DNA of 64,000 nucleotides, from assembly GCF_022682495.2 (NCBI RefSeq), contig NC_071398.1, forward strand, positions 84,773,193-84,837,192. Reading direction: 5' to 3'. The DNA comes from Desmodus rotundus (Eukaryota > Chordata > Mammalia > Chiroptera > Phyllostomidae). How positions within the stretch are numbered: position 1 is the stretch's first letter; each line of letters begins with the position of its first letter. The notes beneath the pieces are model-generated. The model was not told the DNA's origin, searched no databases, and was given only the letters and a program-made list of their open reading frames with translations. A program made the position numbers and the translations under genes. Positions 48,595 through 59,300 of the stretch are shown piece by piece.

Positions 48595-49704
48595 ATATAT
48601 TTCCATATCATTAGAATTTTTTACGCTGATGGTATCATTTCATAGCCTAAGGAAAAACTGACTTTTTAAAACGTAGTGGATACGATCAGACGCAGTGAAC
48701 GTCCCCCCGGAGTGTGCGGCTGAGACCGCAGAGCACCCTGCTGCATCAGGAGGGCCAGGGTCTTGGACGCGGGACAGGAGGAGCTGGGACTCTCTTCCTG
48801 GAGGGTGGTCCCAGGGAGTCACAGGTGCAGCCCCCGTAGATGTCTGTGGTCGTGGTGTCAGCAGTGTGGGAGCAGAGCCTCGGTGGGGGTAAGCGAGCGT
48901 GCCCCCACCTACCCCAGAATGTGGTGCTGGACCCAAACTTTCCGGAGCAGAGGCTCTCAGGCAGCTGACCTCTGCTCTCCAGCGGGGGTGGGGGAGGGGC
49001 CAAGCGCACCAGGTAATGGGGAGGGCGGGCCCTCACACACCTACGGAGGCCAGCCGCTGGCTATCCACTGCGCGCCCTGGAGCCTCGGGGAAGGCTGCTT
49101 GCCTCATCCCCCTCGCCCTGAAATCCATCCACCCGACGTGGATCCCTATGTCCCCAGCCACCAGGTCGCAGTGAACGATCACCCTTTCTTGCTGGTACAT
49201 GTGAATTCTCTCCATTCCTTTTTAAACGGCTGCCTTGTGTCACGTTTGCTGGCACCCTCGGTTTACTCTGGGGGCAGCCTCGAGTGTCGGAGGGAGCCTG
49301 CTTTGCCCTGGACCTGGGAGGGTCGCCTGGAAACATGCAGAACCCCCGGGGAGACCTGGCCTGAGTGAAGCGGTCCCTGGGGAGGAAGGTGGGCAGCCCG
49401 AGGGTGCTGGGCATCTGGGCGGGGCCTTTGAGGGAACCGAGAGCCACAGGTGGAAGGACGGAAGATGCTGAGGAAAGCGGGGAAGGCCTGAGGTCACTTG
49501 AAGACCACCTTTCTCCGCCTGCCCCCCAATAACGCATCTCCCCTGGGCACGAACCATGCCAGCTCCGCGTCCACCCTTCCTTAGTCATTCAAATGTCCTG
49601 GGGAAAGCCACGGATGACCATCGCCCCTAACCCATCGATCATTGTGGGACAGTAGATATAGCTCGGGAACAAAGCTAGCTTTTGCTGTCTTTTGGAGGGT
49701 TCTA
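48595..49704. other. intergenic, no gene seen
   Basis: GC-rich; frames of 175-201 codons on both strands (48763-49368 plus, 49061-49588 minus) overlap each other and lack recognisable domains. Confidence 0.5.
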
Positions 49705-49860
49705 GTTAAGAGCACACGCTTTGGAGTCAAAAATGTCAGGTCAGAGACCAGCTACCCCTTCGGTTTCCCCATGGACAAAGTGCACTAACGTTGCCTATGG
49801 ATCAGCGGGTGTTGTGAGGACTGAATGAAATCACAGGAGTGAGGCTTTTAACCACTGCCG
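49705..49860 (+). repeat. MIR
   Basis: AGTTAAGAGCACACGCTTTGG, CGGTTTCCCCATGGACAAAG and TTGTGAGGACTGAATGAAAT. Confidence 0.65.
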
Positions 49861-49921
49861 GCCGCGTATTCTCTCCGTAGCAACCAATTGCCGGGGTGTG
49901 ACTTCAGTTCTAACAGAACCT

Positions 49922-49941
49922 TGGCGCCACCTTGTGGTTGC
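49922..49941 (-). promoter_or_regulatory. strong CTCF-like motif, minus orientation
   Basis: On the minus strand CAACCACAAGGTGGCGCCAA matches the CTCF consensus core (CCANNAGGTGGCGC). It lies outside recognised repeats, just after a MIR. Binding is not shown. Confidence 0.5.
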
Positions 49942-49998
49942 CGTCTCTCAGAACAGCCGGTAAATCCTACTCCAACCCAATGCCGCTTTTCCGAATGC

Positions 49999-50018
49999 CT
50001 AGAAGCAGGTGGCGCTCC
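49999..50018 (+). promoter_or_regulatory. strong CTCF-like motif, plus orientation
   Basis: CTAGAAGCAGGTGGCGCTCC matches the CTCF core with two changes in the first bases. It lies 58 bp from the minus-strand motif and points the other way. Confidence 0.5.
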
Positions 50019-50399
50019 GTAAAACTGTTATGTCAAGTCTATAATGGTAAACACGTGTTGGTGTCTAGCAGAGCAACTTGATAAATCTTAGAAAGAGCTG
50101 CTAGAGAATAATCATTTAGGAGGACGCTCCCAACAAAGTAATCTACCATCACTGCCCACATACCCTAGATGTTCCCACCTTTAGGGGTGAACAGGAAACA
50201 AGGTTTTGTTGGCTTCAGAGCAGGGGGAGGGAAGCACAATCAGAAGAAAAACTCAGTTTCGAAGCCTCTGCTTCCTCAGTTTCCTGTTGCACCCCTAATC
50301 ACCCGCTCTTCCACAATGGCACTGCCATTTCCTGTCCCCCTTTCCTTACCACCACAAATTCCTGTATAAACACTTAGGTAAATTGTAAATCTCATTCTG

Positions 50400-50575
50400 C
50401 GCCTCAGCACTACCATGCTCCATATGTCAATCATTGACTACTTTTGTCTCATTTGAATGGAATCTCCACGAAGACAGGGATTTCAGTGTCTTTTTATTGC
50501 TATACCTCCAGCACATTGAACAGTGCCCAGCCAGCTCTTAGTACCTGCTCAGTTGTTTGTTGATTAAATGGAGGA
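50400..50575 (+). repeat. L2 3' end
   Basis: GAATCTCCACGAAGACAGGG, CTCCAGCACATTGAACAGTG and TGTTTGTTGATTAAATGGA. Confidence 0.6.
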
Positions 50576-52094
50576 AAGACTGAAAAATGAAGTAGAGTCT
50601 GAGAGGGGAACACTGGAGAAGCTCTCTCGGCATGCCACAGATTTCACCTGAAAACCTATTTCATTGCTAGAGAAGGAGCTTCCTGCAGACAGGGCTGGTG
50701 TCGCAAGTCGGGGGGAGTGGGCAGTGCCGTCACACAGGCCCCACATGTACAAGGACCTGGCGTTCAGTGGGGCTGAGCACTTGGAGCTGATTGCTCCACA
50801 GTTGCAGTCTGGAAATTCTAAACAATTGCATCTTTGACTTTGTGTTTTGTAAGTCAAGTTCAATGGACAATAATGGTGCATGAGTGGGGGCTTAGGGCCT
50901 CAGTTCAGGGCCATCAGCGCCTCCCCACCCCTTGGTGCACCTTCCTGTCTGTACCCCATGACCACTGCCACACTCAGCTTCCAGTGGAGGCCTGGTGGGG
51001 CGGCAGTGCTCAGGGTTGAGCCCCTGTGCCCTGAAGCATCTCGGGGCAGGGCAGCACATGGCAGCAGCCGCACGCCCAATCCCTGTCCCCCTCCCCCCGC
51101 CCCTGTCACACCGATGCCTTTCCCTACTTCTGGGGGTGACAGTCCTGTGGCATGGCTGGTGGGGGGCTAGCTGGAGGCCCTATCCTGGCAGGGATGATCC
51201 AGTACTCTGATCCAAGAATAACTTGGAGGTGGAAAGATCCTTGTGGGTACCCTGTAGGCCATGGGATGGGACGGTGGACCTGAGGGAAGGGGAGATGCCT
51301 GGCTCAACTGTTCCAGCCTGGCAGTGTGTAAGCATAGTGGCCGGAGCGAGGGGGACCCATGTAAGCACGTCAGGGTTCCAGGCACCTGTCACAGGGATCT
51401 GGGAATGTCTGTTCCGGCCAGCTTGAGGCACCCTCCCCAGTGAGCCACAGAATGCGAAGTATATAATTTCAGTGATTATACACATGCTCTAAATGTGCTT
51501 TTTGCATTTAAAACTGGCATCGCACAACATAAAAGGTGAATAGTAAAATCCATGCTAATAATTCAAATTTTATTTGTTCTTCAGCCAGAACATTAAATAG
51601 CAAACACCACCACAATAAACAGAGACTTTGGAAGAAAGGACAAGGCTTTCTACCTTCCTTTAATGCTACTTGTTCCCCGCTTTTTGAACAAGGAGCCCCA
51701 TATTTTCATTTTGCACTGGGTCCTGCAAACTATACTCAACACTTGCATCGAAGTGGTCACGAGGGGTACTCTGTGGATGTACCGTAAAGGCATGGTAATC
51801 AGTTTCTGATTGTTTCGATAATATCGGTTGTTTTTATGAAACTACATTACCCACTGGGTAGTAGATCTGGAATAACTAATAATGGAGCTTTCTTCCTGTG
51901 ACTAACCCTTCATAACTGAGTCTTATTAAGTTAAAAGGATTAGCGCTGCTAGGAAAACATCACACGAAGTATGGGATAGGCATGGTAAGGACTGCTAATT
52001 CCTACGAAAAGTCGGACTTGAAAAATAATCCATCAAAACCAAAGTGAGGGGCCTTCAAGGGTGGGGGTTCTATTCCACAAACGTTAGGTTCATC
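50576..52094. other. intergenic, no gene seen
   Basis: Unrecognised DNA between the CTCF-like pair and the MER20 element downstream of NEK2. Confidence 0.55.
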
Positions 52095-52280
52095 GGGTTT
52101 CCCAAGCGTGGCACTATCGACATTTTGTGGTGGGGGCAGCCCTGTGCCTTGTGTGATGTTTAGCAGCATCTCTGGCCTCCACCTACTACATTCTGTAGTA
52201 CCCTCCCCCAAGCATTACAGCTTAAAATGTCTGCAGACATTGCAAATGTCCCCTGGGGGGCAAAAGAGCCCCCAGGGAAG
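52095..52280 (+). mobile_element. MER20-like hAT-Charlie element just beyond the NEK2 3' end
   Basis: Blocks GTGGCACTATCGACATTTTG, TGATGTTTAGCAGCATCTCTG, ATGTCTGCAGACATTGC and CCCCTGGGGGGCAAA match the MER20 pattern. It lies 155 bp past the inferred NEK2 cleavage site. Confidence 0.7.
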
Positions 52281-52435
52281 CACGAGCATGGCTGCTGGAT
52301 TGATGAGACGGGTAGTAAAGCGCCACCACACAGCTCCTGTGAGCATGGAGCCGGTTCTCCTCCCCACCCTTCAATACCTGGGCAGACTCCCTCCAACGGA
52401 GAGGTCAAAAATGCAAGAGACACTACTATAGGAAA

Positions 52436-53083
52436 ACTAAAGAATTCTTTTATTTAGTGAGAAAGAGATGAGGAAATGACAGCCAGCTCATACATAGATA
52501 GAATAAAAAGAAAAAAAAAAAAAGAACACAGACATCACACGGATGGATTTTCACAACAGGTGACAGATTTGCATTCCAGAGCAATGGGACGTCGATAAGC
52601 GATATCTATAAGCAAGATGTGATTGCATTAGTGACCAGTGCGTATCCATTTAGGTTTTCTAAGCTCTACAATATTTAAAACCTCAGGCTTTACATTTTAA
52701 ATCCAGACATGACCATCGCAAGCACTCAGTCATTTAAAACTTCTCGGTGAATGCTACTCCCAGGGAGAGACTTTTTTCCTGGCATTTAGAATGTAGTATC
52801 TCACGTTCCAGCAGTAATCACACACAGGATTAAAAGCCCGACCAAGAAAGTGTCATTCTTTCTATAGAGTGTTCCTTTACAAAATAAAATAAAATAAAAA
52901 GGTATGAACATTTTGTACAATTACTGCTGAAGATCAGCAAAGGCAATTCCAAAATGGCATGCTTACTGTACAAAAAGGCATGGCTCACGGAAGCCAGGTA
53001 TAGCAAGCCACAGCAGTTGAATATCAATCTTTAAGGGGCTGGCAATACGAAGCACCACACACAGCTCTGTGTCCCTTGCTGGG
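52436..53083 (-). other. NEK2: NEK2 3' UTR
   Basis: About 650 nt between the TAG and the most distal good poly(A) signal. It is AT-rich, with a stretch at 52880-52898 that reads as repeated UUUUAU on the transcript strand. No other gene overlaps it. The end is inferred from the AATAAA at 52454-52449, followed by a U/GU-rich stretch on the transcript side (52430-52400). Confidence 0.7.
52449..52454 (-). terminator. NEK2: NEK2 polyadenylation signal AATAAA
   Basis: TTTATT on the plus strand reads AATAAA on the transcript strand, 630 nt past the stop codon. A GU/U-rich downstream region (GTAGTGTCTCTTGCATTTTT, about 52425-52406) fits a cleavage site near 52435. Confidence 0.65.
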
Positions 53084-53310
53084 CTAGCGCATGCCCAGAA
53101 TCTGTCTGCTCTTCAGCTGGTAGTTTTTTTCGATGTCTGACAGGGCTTGCGCACGCAGCTGGGCAGCGTGAAGCCTTTTTTTCAGGTCTTTGCATTTGGC
53201 TTTGGAGGCGAGCTGACTCTCGGAGCTCTCATCCCTCATGACATTCTCCTTACTCTCTCCTCCAAAATGGACTTTCTTCTTAATTGTCGAGGATGGAAGA
53301 TCGAAAAGTG
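53084..53310 (-). CDS. NEK2: NEK2 coding exon 8 (regulatory C terminus of NEK2A)
   Basis: The last coding exon starts after a TTCCCAAAG acceptor with CA, making Ala371, then [20 protein letters not shown] and [20 protein letters not shown]. It ends [11 protein letters not shown] and TAG at 53086-53084. It holds the PP1-docking KVHF (383-386), the KEN degron (391-393), a basic centrosome/microtubule-targeting stretch and the Met-Arg tail that docks on APC/C. Human ELLNLPSSV appears here as ALFDLPSST, so the linker before KVHF is the fastest-changing part. Confidence 0.96.
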
Positions 53311-56300
53311 CTTTGGGAAGAAAAAGAAAAGGGATATGAATTATTTGAACAGTTCGTCTCCTCCATGTTTATCATACTTATCGATAATGTTCACTCTTTC
53401 AGTTCACATTTGAAATCTGGAACCCATCTTTACCCCTAATGGGGTAACTCTATAAGGACGGAAAGTGTTTAGAAAAGGAATCAGTATTTCATTAAGTAGA
53501 AGAAAAAACCTCATATTTCATGACATAGATTAACAAAAGCTATAAAAGGGGAGATGCTGATGCTTATCGGGCAGACCTTGATACAGTTAGGATGCTTTCC
53601 TCTTGTCTGAATTTTACAGCCCAAGGATGGGGAGAGATTTCGGCTGCTCTGACTGCACCACGGCGCCCACTCCCACCGCTCTGTTGCTTATTTTAGGGCC
53701 CCGAACACTCAGTACTTTCTGTGTCCAGTACGTCACACTGTCTCCAAGTCCCAGTGGATACTCCATCCCATTCCTATGGCTCATTTTAAGTATTTGCCGT
53801 GATGTGCATACAGGTAGATCCTGTACCTAACTGTGCACAGGATCCCTCACTAGTGTCTTCATCCTTTGCTCCTAGATTCTCAGCGCAAGGTGTAAACAAA
53901 GTCTGTTCCCGGAAGGGCCACCCCAGCGGGGCCTTCAGTAATTCCCAGCAATGGGTTCCATGCATGAAGCTCATCCAGATAAAAATAAAAATTGCTCCTT
54001 CCTCTATTGCTGTAGTCATGATTTAGGTCTATTTTGTCTTTACGGATGGGCAATGTGGAATCTAAGAAAAGCTGAAATAAATATTTAAAAAATACTGGAA
54101 TGGTAGATAGTAATATTGAAAAAAAGGAAAGAAAATCTTTCAACAGAGATGAAGCTCAAGTTTTACAGTATCTTTGTTTCCTTCACTTTTATTGCTAGTT
54201 TGATTCCCGTCACTTATCACTATTGTAATCCTCACGCTAACTTAAGTACTTTTTGTCTGTTCTATTTACAGGATGCCGTCGTTCCCACTGAAGTGACCAG
54301 ATTCTCTTAGTTTATTCCAGATGGAAACAGGAGCCTTCACACATGCTGCCCTGCACGGTGGGAGGGAGGCATAAGAGCTCTGAATAAGTTTCATCGGAAA
54401 ATTCAGTACTGGATTCTGAAAACAAAAAATTTTTCAAAATAATTTGTGTGATAAAGAAATCAAAAGGAAAGAGGGAACACCTTGCATTCTTCATAAAGAG
54501 TAGATTCAATGAGTTTTAGGGCCGCTGTGAAACGGAGAACCCTGTTCGAGTCGGCCCACTGGCACACGCACCAACCATGCGTTGCTGGAGCAGAGCCAGT
54601 GGGACAGCGCCCGCCGGAGACAGGGCCCCAGGGAGGTATGTGTGAGACGCTGTCCACACACACACAGAGCAGAGGTAGGTACTAAGCAATGGAATTTGGA
54701 CAGATACATGTTTCAGTTTGAACAGGTCTTAGTGAAGATCCAAAAGTGGTGGCCTATTCTGTAGTTGGCTTATCAAACATTACAAGCCGTACTTTCTAGG
54801 AAGGGTGTGGCACATATTATCTGGGCATGTGGCAACAGGAAAATGTTAAGAATTTTCCTCAGAAAGGAGAGAAATGTAGACTTTTCATAATATACCCAGA
54901 GAAAAATCTAAATTGCACAGCATTTCAAGACATGTCCTAATTTTAAAAAGTAAACATCAAATACTAAACAAATTGTTTGATAAGGTAAATAAATTTGAAG
55001 ATGAAATCAGTAGGACTCATTGCTTCAGGCCTATGAACCCAGTAAGTAAACCATTGCTATAATTATGCTATTTCCATTGCAATGCATACAGGGTCCAGCA
55101 AAAATAACGCCCCTTTTTATTACAAGATCTTTTACTACAAAATCATAAGCATGTAATTCTGTAATACAACAATATCACACTTAAGCACACCATATGACAT
55201 TTCAGGGGAAATGTTCAAATTAAAACTATAAATTATTACACCCATATTATTACCCTACCAACCATACTAGGCAGGTGTTACTCCTGCTGGACCCTGTATA
55301 CTCAATTAGCTCCATCTTAACATTGGACACTTTGTAAAGCAAAAGGGCTACCAAAGGCCCTGAAGGCAATGCTGGCGCCCATTTCCTCAGGTGGCAGCAG
55401 CCTCTGTCTGCGGAGCTGATTCTCATACCTGGCCCACTCGCCAAAGACAGGAGCCTCTGCTCCTTCAGCAGGCTGTAATTCTTCAGCAGGCTTTCCGCTC
55501 TCGCCACTTTGTCCTCCGCCAGCCTCTCACGGACACAAAGCTCACGTTCCTTCTCTGTAGAAAAGGAATGGAACCAGAAAGAAAAAATGAACAGCTGGCT
55601 TTGGGTGTAAAACGATTTCCATTTGGCAATCTTGCCATTTTCCTAATCACTAAGCCTGCCTGGCCCGGGCGGTGACGCGTTGTGCAAGGTTTCTTACCGC
55701 TCACCCAGGTCAGTTTGGCTGCACGGGCTTGTGGTGCAGTGTTTCGGTTCGCTGTCAGTTGTCTGAGGCATATTTGTAAAGACGGTGTAAGCGCATGTAC
55801 AGAGTTAGCTTCAGCCTTTGGTCAGGTTGTGTGGGTGGAATCAGGCTGTGAGGGAGGAGTCAGGTTGTGTGGGAGGAGCTCACTTGGGGGAACAAAAAAC
55901 GAATGCTCTTCACTGAAAATGAGCAACAGTTCACTTTCCAGTTTTCAGGGCGTTACCTGGCCTCACAGTACAATCCCTCCTTCTTCTGGGTGAATGACAG
56001 CAACCAAATAGTGAGGCAAAAACCACAACTCAATTAGGAGGAACTTCTCTACATCAATAACACAGCCTGTTACTTATTCATGGCCCACAATTCAGAAAGT
56101 TCAGATTTTGGTTACTAAATGAAATTATAAACATTAGGGGAAATCTCAATAAAAAGTTTTCGTCTCCATTTTTGTTTTACAGAATTCTTTTGACAGAAGA
56201 GCCAAAAAAGGTCTCTGGGTAAGCACGGGCGGTAACCCTAGAGAGAGCATCTGTCACCACACAGTTATCGGAAGGACGTAAACCATCACTGAATGCATCG

Positions 56301-59300
56301 GGCGCTTTGTAAGCACATGCAAACAGAAAAAAACGCGAAGTCTGCATTGGGCTTAAAGCTGCAGAAGCGAAATCAGGTGAGCCCTCTGCGGCGCAGGGGA
56401 CAGCCCCTCGCTGCTGTGCTACCTCGCATAATCTAAAACCTGGTAGCAGCTGTCACCTTAGTAGAATAGACAGACTTTCAACACCAAAAACTAGCTGGCA
56501 CCTAATCAGTTAATAGCCATCGGAGTATTTATAAACCTAGAATATCTTGTATCCACATTATTGAATTGCCTGGGCATATTCAGTTCTATACACTGTGGGA
56601 TTTTAGACCTGGACTGTGGTAGATCAGCCATATGGGAAGGTAGAAGTAATGGTTATTATGGAAGGTAGTAAATTCTAAGATCTACCCTCACAATGGAAAA
56701 CCTGTAGGGTATACATATATTAAGAAACAGAAAGAAAAGTAATAGTAAAGTATAATGGCTACATCAAAGTATAATGTATTCATTGGCACACGCAAGTCTA
56801 TATAGTAAGGTATAACGACTATTGCGTTAGGCCTTCACCATGAAGAACCCGGCAACGCAGTGATAGCGGCTGAGCTCAGAGAAAGAGTCAGCGCAACAGG
56901 AAGATACCAGGAAGTGTGATTAACATATTCTATACAACATATTTTTGCTTCTCAAGTATTTATAAGAATGTGCTAGTAAGTCACTGAAACAGATTTCACA
57001 CACATCACAATCACCCGCCCGCAGCTCTCCTTCGCTCCGCCCCTCATTCAGACTTACGCTCCAGTCTCTCCTCTCTGGCCTGGAGGGCTCGCTCTCGCTC
57101 CTGCAACTGTATTTCCTTCAGCTTCAGCTCACTTAACACAGGGCTGGACTCCTGCAGCTTTTCGGGTTCTCCTAGCCGTCGCCCCCTTCTCTCAGGATTT
57201 CTTCTCTGCTCTTCTGCAACCAAGTCTGCTATCAAAGGGCTCTCCAGAATCTCTTCAACAGAAGGCCGATGGTAATCCTGGGGAGAAAACATTCAGTGTC
57301 ACAGTCAGATTTCATAACGGAATACTCATCCTAAAAGAGCGGTCACATTAAAAGGGCATATATTTCCAAGGCAAAAGAAAGGACTCGTTTACGGATGGGC
57401 CTTAAACACCTGGAAGAATGAGTTCACCTGTGGCTTTAACTACGAGGTTCTGGGTCCAAGTGGTAATGCAGATTTTTACTTACCTTTGTCCCCCGCTTCA
57501 GCCTAGAGCAGGGGTGTCAAACTCATTTTCACCGTGGGCCATGTCAGCCTCGTGGTTGTCTTCAAAGGGCCGAATGTAATTTTAGGCCTGTATCAATGTA
57601 ACTGGTCCTTAACCAGGGGCAAGGAGCTCAGCGCTGCGGCCGGGTAGAAACAAAGTGCCGGGCCAGATAAAATAAGGCGGAAGGCCGGATTCGGCCCCGC
57701 GGGCCTTGTGTTTGCCGCCTGTGGCCTAGAAGGTCCCATCCCATGCGGGTGCTCGGTAGGATTGCTGGGGTCTGTTTAGGGCTTCTCTGAACTGCAGTAA
57801 GCAGGACACTCGCACAGACCTAGGCCCAGCACTTCGCCTGCGCCCTTCCTTGCAATCCCACAGCATCTAACTTTCACATCAGCCTGGCCACTCGGATGTC
57901 TCCCTCGCCACCCCACGGCCAGATTTTGCCTCCATAATCTCTCAGAGTTATTTCCCCTCTACTCTTTTTAGACACCCCCATCCCGTCCCTCCACATACAG
58001 CCCTATCTCTGGTCTCAAATCTCTCAGTTGGAGCTAGAGGCAGAATAATGAAGTCTCGTTTGTGGCCCCTTCCGTACCATCTGCCACGTTGAGGCAGGGA
58101 GGGACAAGGGGAACCGAGGATCTGGATGCTTTCTGCAGTACTCTCTTGCTCCCAACAACTGGTAGCATGGCAGCGAGTGGGAGAAGATGAAGACAGCACA
58201 GAGGGTAGGCCAGCGAGGACGAGCAGTTTGCCACATGTATACATGTTTTCACTTGTGTTAACAGAGTAGATCTAGCTAAGGAAATGTATTTAATGTTTCT
58301 TCAGTCTCATTGCTCTACGAGAGAGAACACATACTCCAAAACTTAACTGAGAGAGAGAAACAGACAAAATAATCTTATAACCCTTACCTTTAAATTCAAC
58401 ATCCTTGTAATAATGTCATTCAATTCATCAGAGTAACGATATGGAATTCGCCTGAATTTGCCTTCTCGGATCTTCCCAGCTAATTCTTTCTGGTTGAAAG
58501 CTGTAAATGGAGGCCTGGAAGAAAAAAAAAATAATGTAAAAATGAAAATATATTAGGAAACAAATCAAGAGCACAACTTAAACTCCAATGTGTATTTGTG
58601 TTCCCACTTTGGGGGATTTTCTTCTACAGCTAAGTTTCGCAGCCTTGGCACCACTGACATTTGGGGTCATGTGACTCTTTGTTGTGGGGGCTATCCTGTG
58701 CATCTCAGTATCACCGTTTTTCGGCATCTCTGGCTTCCCTCCACCAGATGCCAGCAGCTCTCCCTGGTCGTAACAACCAAAAATGTCCTCAGACTTTGTC
58801 AAATGCCCCATTGGGGGCAAAATTGCTTCACGCTCCCTAGCTGAGAATCACTGCTCTACAGAATAGCTTAGGAGGGAGAAAAACGAGAAGAAAAGAGAGA
58901 AAACTGGAGGCTCTCTTAGTCTCCAGATCTCCAGGTCTCCCCGGGTCTTCATTCCATCCCTCCCACGGCCTGGCCTATTCGCTGTCCCCTGGAGCTGAGC
59001 ATCAGCCTGACAAGGAAGCATCTCACTGGGTAGAAGCTCGAACAAGTCAAGATCCAGCCCCAGGGGTTATATTGTTAATAATTTTGTTACCAGTCCACAT
59101 ACACTCACTGAAACCCAAGGTACAATTCTTTCGGACTTGTTGGCTTGGATGGCCAACAACAGAGCCAGCGAAGGGTGACAAACCTCCGTCTCACCCTCAG
59201 CCGGCACTGTCTCTGTGGTACTCACATTAATGCACACAGTTCATACAGCAAACAGCCCAGTGACCAGATATCCGATTTCTCATTGTAGGACATGCGACTC

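Larger units (their letters stand above)
53311..55428 (-). other. NEK2: NEK2 intron 7
   Basis: A GT-AG intron of 2.1 kb, with acceptor pyrimidine tract CCCTTTCTTTTTCTTCCCAAAG. Apart from the mariner MITE at 55089-55296 and AT-rich DNA, nothing else was recognised. The short open frames here show no homology I can name. Confidence 0.85.

Noticed and set aside
52873..52908. Repeated UUUUAU in the NEK2 3' UTR as cytoplasmic polyadenylation elements
   Set aside because: They are more than 400 nt from the poly(A) signal, too far for the usual CPE rule, and the tract looks like a simple TTTTA repeat.
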